Assembly (NCBI RefSeq): GCF_002291445.1 | Contig: NZ_CP014137.1 | Span: forward strand, 3,782,001 to 3,846,000 | Length of the DNA stretch: 64,000 nucleotides | Direction: 5' to 3' | DNA from: Brenneria goodwinii | Lineage (GTDB): Bacteria; Pseudomonadota; Gammaproteobacteria; Enterobacterales; Enterobacteriaceae | Part shown: piece by piece, positions 8,566 through 16,512 of the stretch | How the letters are laid out: the number at the start of each line of letters is the position of its first letter | Numbering within the stretch: position 1 is the stretch's first letter | Notes under the pieces: model-generated | Databases searched by the model: none | Seen by the model: the letters and a program-made list of their open reading frames with translations, nothing else | Told to the model about the DNA's origin: nothing | Translations under genes and position numbers: made by a program

Positions 8566-9303
8566 TTATTTTTTTTCTGCTGCGTCGCGTTCTGCGACTT
8601 CCGCATCCAACTGCGCCAGTTTGGCGGCCATCAGCTCATGACAGTGTGTAGCCAGCTCGCGAACCTGATCTTTACCGTAGGCGCGGGTATCGATCGGCGG
8701 CAACATTTCTATGATGACATGACCATTATTCCAGCGGTTCAGTTTTATTTTATTGCTGGTCGTGGAAACGCAAATCGGGACAATGGGCACTTCCGCGCTG
8801 ATGGCGGCGTGAAAGGCTCCCGTTTTAAACGGCAATAGCCCGCGTCCCCGGCTGCGCGTGCCCTCAGGGAACATCCAGATAGAAATATTTTTCTCTTTGA
8901 TATGTTTGACTACCTGAGCGATGGTGCCATGCGCTTTGGCCCGGTTGTCACGGTCGATCAGCAGGTTTCCCGTCAGCCAATACAGCGGACCGAAGAAAGG
9001 GATCCACAGCAGGCTTTTTTTACCCACGGTAACCGTGCGCGGCTGTACCACATTCGAGGCGGTGACCATATCGTAATTATTCTGGTGATTCGCAATATAA
9101 ATGCAGTTGCCGTAATGCGCGGCTTCTTCCGGGATCCGCACCTCTACTTTTAGACCAAAAACCACCGACAGGCGACCAAAAAGGTGGCCGAATGTCGAAA
9201 CGTGACGTGGATTTTTCGGGCTGAAAAGACAGTAAATGGATCCAAAAACACAAACCAAAATCGAAAAAACAATCACCACAATAAAACGAAGAATGAATAA
9301 CAT
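8566..9303 (-). CDS. plsC: 1-acyl-sn-glycerol-3-phosphate acyltransferase PlsC
   Basis: Inner-membrane enzyme making phosphatidic acid by acylating lysophosphatidate, a core phospholipid step. The catalytic NHQNNYD (H-X4-D) block and the substrate-binding FPEGTRSRGRG block are both present, after an N-terminal hydrophobic segment. The start at 9303 gives 245 residues, the E. coli length, with GAGG six bases upstream; a six-codon extension to 9321 is possible but less likely. It sits between parC and ftsP as in E. coli. Confidence 0.96.
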   Translation of the reverse strand: MLFILRFIVVIVFSILVCVFGSIYCLFSPKNPRHVSTFGHLFGRLSVVFGLKVEVRIPEEAAHYGNCIYIANHQNNYDMVTASNVVQPRTVTVGKKSLLWIPFFGPLYWLTGNLLIDRDNRAKAHGTIAQVVKHIKEKNISIWMFPEGTRSRGRGLLPFKTGAFHAAISAEVPIVPICVSTTSNKIKLNRWNNGHVIIEMLPPIDTRAYGKDQVRELATHCHELMAAKLAQLDAEVAERDAAEKK

Positions 9304-9390
9304 AACAACCTCATTAGCCAACTGCCGCCGCTAGTATAGCTATTCTGCTACAAAACACACGGTGATTCCTTTTACAGAATGGCCGGTTTT

Positions 9391-9498
9391 CCGCTGCCGT
9401 TAGGCAGCGGATCGGCGATCGCTCGGGCAGGATAAAATCCGAAGGGTGCAAGCCCATCGGGGAAAGCGCAGCCTTATATTGCTCATCGCGCTTTCCCC
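9391..9498. repeat. two strong hairpins between parC and plsC
   Basis: The first is ccgctgcc/ggcagcgg (9391-9398 with 9403-9410), an eight-pair stem with a four-base loop. The second is an 11-pair perfect stem, ggggaaagcgc/gcgctttcccc (9459-9469 with 9488-9498), ending 12 bases past the parC stop. Neither has a good minus-strand T-tract. They may stabilise the parC 3' end or act as attenuators before plsC. Confidence 0.5.
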
Positions 9499-9510
9499 GC
9501 GGCTGGGTGT

Positions 9511-11784
9511 TTACTCTTCGCTGCCGCCGTCGCCGATGCGTTTCGGCGCATCGACATCAATATGATCGATACGTTGCAGGCCGCGTAACAGAGTTCCCTT
9601 TCGTCCGCGTTCGGACTGGTATTTCTGTAAGTCGTTCGGGCGCAGAGTCAGTTTACGTTTACCGAAGTATAGCGTTACCGATGCCTGCGGAGGCAACAGC
9701 AGCAGCCAACTCAGACGATCCTTGCCGCTGGCGAAATCCGCTGACGAAATAGACACAATCTTATTACCCTTGCCTTTCGACAACTGCGGCAAGTCAGAAA
9801 CCGGGAACAGCAGCATCCGCCCTGCGGCCGTGATCGCCAGCAAGGTATCGTCGTCACCGTGGATCTCAAGCGGAGCCAGCGCCTTGGCATTGTCCGGCAG
9901 GGTGATGATGGCTTTGCCCGCGCGGTTACGCGCCACCAGATCGTTAAAGGTGCAGACAAAACCGTAGCCGGCGTCAGAGGCCATCAACAACGGCTGATCG
10001 TCCGTCGCCGCCATCAGCACATGCTCAATGGTCGCCCCTGGCGGCGGCGTCAGCTTGCCGGTCAACGGTTCGCCCTGACCGCGCGCGGAAGGTAAGGTCA
10101 ACGGATCCAGCGCGTAACTGCGGCCGGTCGAGTCGATGAATATCACTGGCTGATTGGTTTTGCCACGCGCGGCGGAACGGAAGCTGTCGCCCGCTTTGTA
10201 ACTTAACCCGGATGGATCGATGTCATGCCCTTTGGCGCTGCGCACCCAGCCCATTTCCGACAGCACGATGGTGACCGGCTCTGAAGGCACAAAGTCATGC
10301 TCGCTCATCGCTTTCGCTTCAGCGCGTTCCTTCAGCGGCGAACGGCGATCGTCGCCGTAAGCCTGGGCATCCGCCTGGATTTCTTTTTTCAGCAGGTTGC
10401 TCAGCTTACGTTCGGATGCCAGCAACGCCTGCAAATGGTCGCGCTCTTTCGCCAAATCATCCTGTTCGCCGCGGATTTTCATCTCTTCCAGCTTGGCCAA
10501 ATGACGTAATTTCAGTTCCAGGATCGCTTCGGCCTGCGTTTCGCTCAGGCTGAACTGGCGCATCAATACCGGTTTGGGCTCATCTTCGGTACGGATGATG
10601 TGGATCACTTCATCAATATTCAGGAATGCAATCAGCAACCCTTCCAGAATATGCAGACGTTTAAGCACCTTCTCCAGACGGTAATTCAACCGGCGGCGCA
10701 CGGTATCGCGGCGGAATGCCAGCCATTCGGTCAGGATCTCGACCAACCCTTTAACACCGGGGCGGCCATCCAGACCGATCATATTCATATTGATACGGTA
10801 GCTTTTTTCCAGATCGGTGGTGGCGAACAGATGGTTCATCACCTGATCCAGATCGATACGGTTGGAACGCGGCACCAGCACTAGACGCGTGGGGTTTTCG
10901 TGGTCCGATTCATCGCGCAGATCTTCAATCATCGGCAGCTTTTTAGCGCGCATCTGGCTGGCTATCTGCTCCAGCACCTTGGCGCCCGAAACCTGATGCG
11001 GCAGCGCGGTAATCACCACTTCGCCATCTTCTTTTTTCCAGATGGCGCGCATACGCACCGAACCGCGCCCGTTCTGGTAAATTTTGCGCACTTCATTACG
11101 CGGGGTAATGATTTCCGCTTCCGTCGGGAAATCCGGCCCCTGAACGTGCTGCAATAAATCTTCCAGCGAAGCGCCGGGTTTATCAATCAGCGCGACGGCC
11201 GCCGCAGCGACCTCGCGGATATTGTGCGGCGGGATGTCCGTCGCCATACCTACGGCGATCCCGGTGGTGCCGTTAAGCAGAATGTTCGGCAGACGGGCAG
11301 GCAGCATTTTCGGCTCCTGCATCGTTCCGTCAAAGTTCGGCACAGTGTCAACCGTGCCCTGTCCCAGTTCGCCGAGCAGGGTTTCCGCGTATTTGGACAA
11401 GCGGGATTCGGTATAACGCATGGCGGCGAATGACTTCGGATCGTCCGGCGCCCCCCAGTTCCCCTGACCATCCACCAGCGGATAGCGATAGGAGAAGGGC
11501 TGGGCCATTAATACCATCGCCTCGTAACAGGCGCTGTCGCCATGCGGATGATATTTACCCAATACGTCGCCGACGGTACGGGCGGATTTTTTGAATTTGG
11601 CGCTGGCGTTCAGGCCCAGCTCCGACATGGCGTAAATGATACGCCGCTGTACCGGCTTCAGGCCATCGCCGATAAACGGCAATGCCCGATCCATGATGAC
11701 GTACATGGAATAATTCAGGTACGCATTTTCAGTAAACGTGTGCAGCGCCAGGCTTTCTGCGCCGTCATGCGTCATCTCACTCAT
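9511..11784 (-). CDS. parC: DNA topoisomerase IV subunit A ParC
   Basis: The breakage-reunion subunit of topoisomerase IV, which decatenates daughter chromosomes; it acts as a ParC2ParE2 complex. It is 757 residues (E. coli 752). The catalytic tyrosine is Tyr124 in AAMRYTESRL, numbering shifted by a four-residue longer N-terminus. The quinolone-resistance region HPHGDSACYEAM keeps the wild-type serine and glutamate, so no classical resistance substitution is seen there. C-terminal beta-propeller repeats follow a coiled coil near residues 420-480. parE lies 4.7 kb away on the same strand, separated here by a TonB receptor, mdaB and a LysR gene. Confidence 0.98.
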   Translation of the reverse strand: MSEMTHDGAESLALHTFTENAYLNYSMYVIMDRALPFIGDGLKPVQRRIIYAMSELGLNASAKFKKSARTVGDVLGKYHPHGDSACYEAMVLMAQPFSYRYPLVDGQGNWGAPDDPKSFAAMRYTESRLSKYAETLLGELGQGTVDTVPNFDGTMQEPKMLPARLPNILLNGTTGIAVGMATDIPPHNIREVAAAAVALIDKPGASLEDLLQHVQGPDFPTEAEIITPRNEVRKIYQNGRGSVRMRAIWKKEDGEVVITALPHQVSGAKVLEQIASQMRAKKLPMIEDLRDESDHENPTRLVLVPRSNRIDLDQVMNHLFATTDLEKSYRINMNMIGLDGRPGVKGLVEILTEWLAFRRDTVRRRLNYRLEKVLKRLHILEGLLIAFLNIDEVIHIIRTEDEPKPVLMRQFSLSETQAEAILELKLRHLAKLEEMKIRGEQDDLAKERDHLQALLASERKLSNLLKKEIQADAQAYGDDRRSPLKERAEAKAMSEHDFVPSEPVTIVLSEMGWVRSAKGHDIDPSGLSYKAGDSFRSAARGKTNQPVIFIDSTGRSYALDPLTLPSARGQGEPLTGKLTPPPGATIEHVLMAATDDQPLLMASDAGYGFVCTFNDLVARNRAGKAIITLPDNAKALAPLEIHGDDDTLLAITAAGRMLLFPVSDLPQLSKGKGNKIVSISSADFASGKDRLSWLLLLPPQASVTLYFGKRKLTLRPNDLQKYQSERGRKGTLLRGLQRIDHIDVDAPKRIGDGGSEE

Positions 11785-12258
11785 TTATCTCGTTTCCTCA
11801 CATCGCAGCGCGATTAGAACGCTTTCCGACACGCTTGTTTGGCGGGAATAGTACCTTATCCGGCGGGCTTCTGTCACAGAGAACAAGGGCTGGCGACCTT
11901 AACGGCCGCCGGCGATGCGGCACCGCCGCCCGAGATTCATGTCGGTAAGCCGTTTTCAGGGCATCGGCCTGTGTTTGCGCGGCGGTCAAAGCGATCTCTC
12001 ATGCCTCTCGCCCTTTTCCTTCTCCAAATAGTTGACCATTCCGCCTAACGACAAATAATGACATCCAGAAGACACTTTTATTAAGAGTTTTTAATAAAAC
12101 CACAATTGAAAAGACGAATGATAACTCTTAATGTTTGTTAATAATTCTCATTACGGTATTTCTGTGTTGTTACCAAACCCTGGCTTCATTTCTGCCGAAG
12201 TCTATTGCCCGCGTTACCATGCCTGGTCGCTGGAGTCGTCTATCAATAGAGTATCACT
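11785..12258. other. divergent intergenic region between parC and the TonB receptor
   Basis: A 474-base gap. The parC-proximal half is GC-rich with no credible gene. The right third is AT-rich (from about 12055) and carries a Fur-box-like site at 12137-12155 before the receptor gene. Promoters for both flanking genes are expected here. Confidence 0.5.
12137..12155 (+). promoter_or_regulatory. candidate Fur box upstream of TonB receptor
   Basis: The 19 bases gttaataattctcattacg match the classical Fur consensus (GATAATGATAATCATTATC) at 13 of 19 positions by hand alignment. The flanking AT-rich run contains further partial repeats. Location about 104 bases before the start fits iron repression of an iron/haem receptor. 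Confidence 0.5.
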
Positions 12259-14628
12259 ATGTTAATCAATAAGAATCTCAGAAAAATCATGCTCACCGGG
12301 ATGTTGGCCGGCACGGCATTCAACAGCGCTGCCGCCGATAGCCAAACATCCACGCAAACCAATGCGGCCAGCGAATCTGAACACTCTGGCGATGTGATGA
12401 CGGTTTATTCTCCCAAAGTTGAGAAAGAAGCCGGCACCAAAGTCACCATTACCGCCGACGACATGCAGAAAAATGGCGTCAACGATTTCAGCAATGTGAT
12501 GCGCTATCAGCCGCTGATCAGCGCCAACGGCTCCGCCGGCGGCACCAGTTCCGGCAAAAGCGCCTATGACCGTGGCGGTTCCACCGGTTACAATATTCGC
12601 GGTCTGGACGCTAACCGAGTTTCCATTGATATTGACGGCGTTGAACTGCCCGCAGCCACCGACCGCGCCATCTCACAGACCAGCGGTCGCAGCCAACTGG
12701 GTACCTACGGCATCGGTCGCGGCGACTATCTCGACCCGTACATGTACGGCTCGGTGGATATCGAATCCGGCGCCACCGCTGTATCCAATCCCAATAGCGC
12801 GCTGGGCGGTTCGGTTTCCTTTACGCCGAAATCCGCCAACGATTATCTGAACGCCGACAAAAATACCTATTTCGGCTACCAGAGCGACTATGATTCCTCC
12901 AACCGTAGCTGGCACAACGGCATTACCGCCGCCGCCGGCGACGACTATCTGCGCGGCGTAATCGTAGTCAGCCGCCGCGACGGCAATGAAACCGAAAACC
13001 ACAGCGACGCCACCGTTGACAGTAACCCGGCCAACTGGCATTCCGATGCGATACTGGCATCCGGTATCTGGCAGGCTACAGAAAACCATCAGTTGACCGG
13101 CACGCTAGACTACTATCACAAAACCAACCATACTCACTTCCCTACCTGGACTCAGGTTGGTCAATCAAGCTATGTTCGCGGCGGTACTTCGTACCAGCAT
13201 AGCGAAACCCGACGCTATGGAGCCAGCCTGACGGATCGCTGGACGCCGGACAACAACACGCTGGCCGACGAGTTGAATACCAAAGTCTTCTACACCAAGA
13301 CCCAGGCGCACGACTATACCTACGAAACAACACCGACTTATACCTGGACTAACTACGACACCGATACTTTCGGCCTGGAAACCAGCGCCATCAAGGATTG
13401 GGGCCGCCACAGCTTCAACTACGGCCTGAGCGCCCGTACCACCAAAGCGGAACGTCCGCTGACTCAGGCGGGAACAACTGCCGCCACGCTTGGTAAACCG
13501 CAGGCAGACAGCAATTTCACCAACCTGGGCGCATTCGTTCAGGACACAATCTCTTGGGATCTAGACGGGCACGACTTTGCGGTGGTGCCGGGGGTACGCT
13601 GGGCCTACCAATATGCCAAGCCGAAAAACCTATCTGACCTGATGACCAACAATGGCCTCATATCCTCATCTGAAGTCGATAACATGTACGGCACTATGAT
13701 CGACAGCAAGGTGTTGCCGTCGCTGAGCCTCCTGTACAAAATCAAGCCGGACCTGACCACTTACCTGCAATACAAACGCGCAGCCCAGTTCCCCACCGCC
13801 AACCAACTATACGGCGCCTGGAGTCTTGGCTATGGCGGTACCGGTAGTTCCTACGCCACTCTGGGCAGCCCGGATCTGCAAACCGAAACCAGCGACAACT
13901 ACGAGCTGGGGCTGAAAGGCCAACTGGTGGAAGGGGTTACCATTCATGCTGCGGCGTTCTACAACGACTACAAGAACTTTATCGGCATAACCCGTTATGC
14001 CTGCCCAAGCAGCCAATGTACAGGTTATCCAAGCAGCATCTCTACGGTTTATCAGTATGAAAACCGCGATAAAGCCTATATCTACGGCGGCGAACTGAGC
14101 GCCAAATTCAATCTGGGCACCTGGTTCGATCAGGTTGACGGATTGAGTGCTCGTCTGGCGTATGGTTATAGTAAAGGCGCGTCTAAATCTGATCTCGCTG
14201 GCGACGGCTATGTCGATCTGGAAAGCGTGGCACCGATGAAAGCCATCGTTGGCGTGGCTTACGACGATCCGAGCCAGATCTACGGCGCCGCGCTGACCGC
14301 AACTTTTAACAAGGGCAAGCAGGCTTCCGATACCTCTGGTCGTAAGGCCAACACGAACGGCGCCGTCGCTTCAAGCTCCACCGAGTATATGCGCGTACCC
14401 GGCTACGGCGTCGTTGACCTGACCGCGTATTACCGCATTTCTAAAAACGTGAAGCTGAGCGGCGGCGTCTATAACGTTACCGATCGTAAATACTGGGACT
14501 ATCTGAGCAGCCGCAATATTGAAGCGCCTACCAGCACCGACGCCAGCACCGATAAGAACTACTACGATCAGCAGTTGGCTATCGCGCCCGGCCGCTCTTT
14601 CCAACTGGGCGTCAACGTCGATTTCTGA
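12259..14628 (+). CDS. TonB-dependent haem/haemoglobin-type outer-membrane receptor
   Basis: A 789-residue outer-membrane gated beta-barrel that imports an iron compound using TonB energy. A signal peptide ends near AAA-DSQ (residue 26). The TonB box is probably DVMTVYSPK (residues about 45-53). The plug domain follows (residues about 55-185) with NIRGLDANRVSIDIDGVELP and SVDIESGATAVSNPNSALGG. The barrel carries a FRAP-like KRAAQFPTANQLYG near 505 and ends in VDF, a typical barrel terminus. Overall it resembles the haemoglobin/transferrin/lactoferrin receptor class. No haem transport genes are adjacent, so it is an orphan receptor. The substrate is inferred. Confidence 0.88.
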   Translation: MLINKNLRKIMLTGMLAGTAFNSAAADSQTSTQTNAASESEHSGDVMTVYSPKVEKEAGTKVTITADDMQKNGVNDFSNVMRYQPLISANGSAGGTSSGKSAYDRGGSTGYNIRGLDANRVSIDIDGVELPAATDRAISQTSGRSQLGTYGIGRGDYLDPYMYGSVDIESGATAVSNPNSALGGSVSFTPKSANDYLNADKNTYFGYQSDYDSSNRSWHNGITAAAGDDYLRGVIVVSRRDGNETENHSDATVDSNPANWHSDAILASGIWQATENHQLTGTLDYYHKTNHTHFPTWTQVGQSSYVRGGTSYQHSETRRYGASLTDRWTPDNNTLADELNTKVFYTKTQAHDYTYETTPTYTWTNYDTDTFGLETSAIKDWGRHSFNYGLSARTTKAERPLTQAGTTAATLGKPQADSNFTNLGAFVQDTISWDLDGHDFAVVPGVRWAYQYAKPKNLSDLMTNNGLISSSEVDNMYGTMIDSKVLPSLSLLYKIKPDLTTYLQYKRAAQFPTANQLYGAWSLGYGGTGSSYATLGSPDLQTETSDNYELGLKGQLVEGVTIHAAAFYNDYKNFIGITRYACPSSQCTGYPSSISTVYQYENRDKAYIYGGELSAKFNLGTWFDQVDGLSARLAYGYSKGASKSDLAGDGYVDLESVAPMKAIVGVAYDDPSQIYGAALTATFNKGKQASDTSGRKANTNGAVASSSTEYMRVPGYGVVDLTAYYRISKNVKLSGGVYNVTDRKYWDYLSSRNIEAPTSTDASTDKNYYDQQLAIAPGRSFQLGVNVDF

Positions 14629-14640
14629 TTAATGACCTAC

Positions 14641-14712
14641 GGTGGAGCCGGTCTGGTTCCACCTGTCGCCGCAGGGATAAGAGCATGCACAACGCGCTTA
14701 TCCCTTTTCTTT
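14641..14712 (+). terminator. double-hairpin terminator after the TonB receptor
   Basis: The first hairpin pairs ggtggagccg (14641-14650) with tggttccacc (14654-14663) around a three-base loop. The second pairs agggataag (14673-14681) with cttatccct (14697-14705) and is followed by tttcttt. The second has terminator form. Confidence 0.7.
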
Positions 14713-14894
14713 GTCACGCGGAACAGGCTTTCACGAATGCTCTCACTCACTGTCGGCTGGGAATGGGATTATTGCGCCACAGTCAACAGTGTTGTGACAT
14801 ATCCCCTATATTTCCGCCGATGAAAATCTGACAAACTTATCTGCTGTAAATCAGAACCCAATCCAGGCAAGACAAATCCATAAGCGAGTCTACG

Positions 14895-15476
14895 ATGCAT
14901 AACATATTGATTATTCATGCCGGTAAAGCATTTGGTCATTCCGGCGGCAAACTCAACAAAACCCTTACCGAAGTTGCGATTAGTGAATTACAGGATAAAG
15001 GCCTCGATGTGCGGGTGACCTGGGTCGATCAAGGCTATGACATCGAACAGGAAGTCCAGAATTATCTGTGGGCCGACGCCATCATTTATCAGATGCCCGG
15101 CTGGTGGATGGATGTTCCCTGGATACTGAAAAAATACGTCGATGAAGTTTTCACCGCCGGTCACGGCTCGCTGTATGCCAGCGACGGCCGCACCCGTTCC
15201 GACAGCAGTAAAAAGTATGGTTCCGGGGGCTTGTTGCAAGGTAAGAAGTATATGCTTTCCTTGACCTGGAACGCACCGCTGGAAGCCTTTACCGATCCGC
15301 AGCAGTTTTTCCATGGCGTCGGGGTGGACGGCGTGTATTTACCGTTTCATAAAGCCAATCAGTTTATCGGCCTGTCGCCGTTGCCGACGTTCATCTGTAA
15401 TGATGTGATCAAATCCCCTGATGTAGAAAACAATATCGCCCGCTATCGTCAACATCTGGCAAAGGTTTTTGCCTGA
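14895..15476 (+). CDS. mdaB: NADPH:quinone oxidoreductase MdaB
   Basis: Cytosolic FAD flavoprotein of the flavodoxin-like NQO1/MdaB family. It reduces quinones by two electrons, protecting against redox cycling. It is 193 residues, as in E. coli. Recognisable segments include QMPGWWMDVPWILKKYVDEVF, YGSGGLLQGKKYMLSLTWNAP and FFHGVGVDGVYLPFHKANQF, which cover the FAD site. In E. coli it sits between parC and parE; here a LysR gene replaces ygiN in that interval. It faces the LysR gene and their 3' ends nearly touch. Confidence 0.96.
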   Translation: MHNILIIHAGKAFGHSGGKLNKTLTEVAISELQDKGLDVRVTWVDQGYDIEQEVQNYLWADAIIYQMPGWWMDVPWILKKYVDEVFTAGHGSLYASDGRTRSDSSKKYGSGGLLQGKKYMLSLTWNAPLEAFTDPQQFFHGVGVDGVYLPFHKANQFIGLSPLPTFICNDVIKSPDVENNIARYRQHLAKVFA

Positions 15477-15498
15477 CGGAAATCACCCTCAACGACGG

Positions 15499-15536
15499 CG
15501 CAACGCCCGCCAATCAAAGCGGGTGTTGCGCTATTT
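15499..15536 (+). terminator. mdaB terminator overlapping the LysR gene 3' end
   Basis: A 12-pair stem (15499-15510 with 15519-15530, one G-T pair) has an eight-base loop and is followed by ctatttt. The LysR stop codon (15514-15516) lies inside the loop, so the right arm is LysR coding DNA. Confidence 0.65.
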
Positions 15537-16410
15537 TCTCACTGAGGAAGTCCAGAAAACAGCTAATCCGCGCCGCCAGCGGCGTATGTCGGTAATACAC
15601 CGCATTAACCGGTATGCGCACATCCATCGTCTCCTCCGCCAGGATCTGCACCAGGCGCCCGCTGGCCATATCCTCATGCGTCATAAAATCCGACAGGCGG
15701 ACAATCCCTTCGCCATGCAGCGCCAGCTGGCGCAGCATCTCGCCATTTGAGGCGGATATCGCCGGCAAGATGGGATAACAGTCCCGGTTACCGTCCTGCA
15801 GCGGCCAGTGATTCAGCCATTCCAACTGCGTAAATCCCAGACAGCTATGCTGCGACAGTTCCTCCACGCTCATCGGCGTACCGTGGCGGCGCAAATAGTC
15901 CGGGCTGGCCAGCACGCGTAAGCGGCTGCTTCCTAAAAAGCGGGCATGAATACTGGAGTCTTTTAAGATACCGATACGAATAGCGACGTCCGTATGCTGT
16001 TCCAGTAAATCGATAATGAAATCATCACTGTTCAGTTCCAGCATGATCTGTGGATAACGGCGGCGGAATTCGGGGATGAGGGGGATGATGACATGCTGCA
16101 TAAAGGGGAAAGCCGCATTAATCCGTAACCGGCCGCAGGGTTGTTCATGGCGCAAGGCGACCTGTTCTTCGGCGTGCTCGACGGCGCGGATCACATCGCG
16201 CGCATGCTGAAGAAACATAATGCCTTCTTCCGTCAATGCCAGCCGCCGAGTGGTGCGCTGCAGCAGCGTAGTGCCCAACTTGCCTTCAAGACGACGCAAC
16301 GCCCGGCTGATGCCGGACGTCGTCTGACCGAGCTGTTCCGCCGCCGCGGTGATCGATCCGGTATCGACCACCACGACAAAAGCCTGCAATTCCTCAAGCG
16401 TCACTTTCAT
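15514..16410 (-). CDS. LysR-family transcriptional regulator
   Basis: A 298-residue regulator. Its N-terminal winged helix-turn-helix (about residues 1-60, GSITAAAEQLGQTTSGISRALRRLE) is followed by a periplasmic-binding-protein-like effector domain. Overall it resembles the YafC/CrgA group, in which members sense aromatic or quinone-like electrophiles. Its convergent partner is mdaB, a quinone reductase, so a redox-related role is plausible but inferred. It is transcribed toward mdaB rather than divergently, so it is not in the standard LysR-target arrangement. Confidence 0.9.
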   Translation of the reverse strand: MKVTLEELQAFVVVVDTGSITAAAEQLGQTTSGISRALRRLEGKLGTTLLQRTTRRLALTEEGIMFLQHARDVIRAVEHAEEQVALRHEQPCGRLRINAAFPFMQHVIIPLIPEFRRRYPQIMLELNSDDFIIDLLEQHTDVAIRIGILKDSSIHARFLGSSRLRVLASPDYLRRHGTPMSVEELSQHSCLGFTQLEWLNHWPLQDGNRDCYPILPAISASNGEMLRQLALHGEGIVRLSDFMTHEDMASGRLVQILAEETMDVRIPVNAVYYRHTPLAARISCFLDFLSEKIAQHPL

Positions 16411-16512
16411 TAACGTTTACCCTGCTATGACAGCGGCCACAAGCACACACGGTTTCCGCCCGGCGACAGGGACGGGAAGATATCGACAATCACTCCCCGA
16501 CCGGCATCGGCG

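Noticed and set aside
11839..12048. 69-residue plus-strand frame before the TonB receptor
   Set aside because: Contains no family signature and the DNA looks like ordinary intergenic GC-rich sequence.
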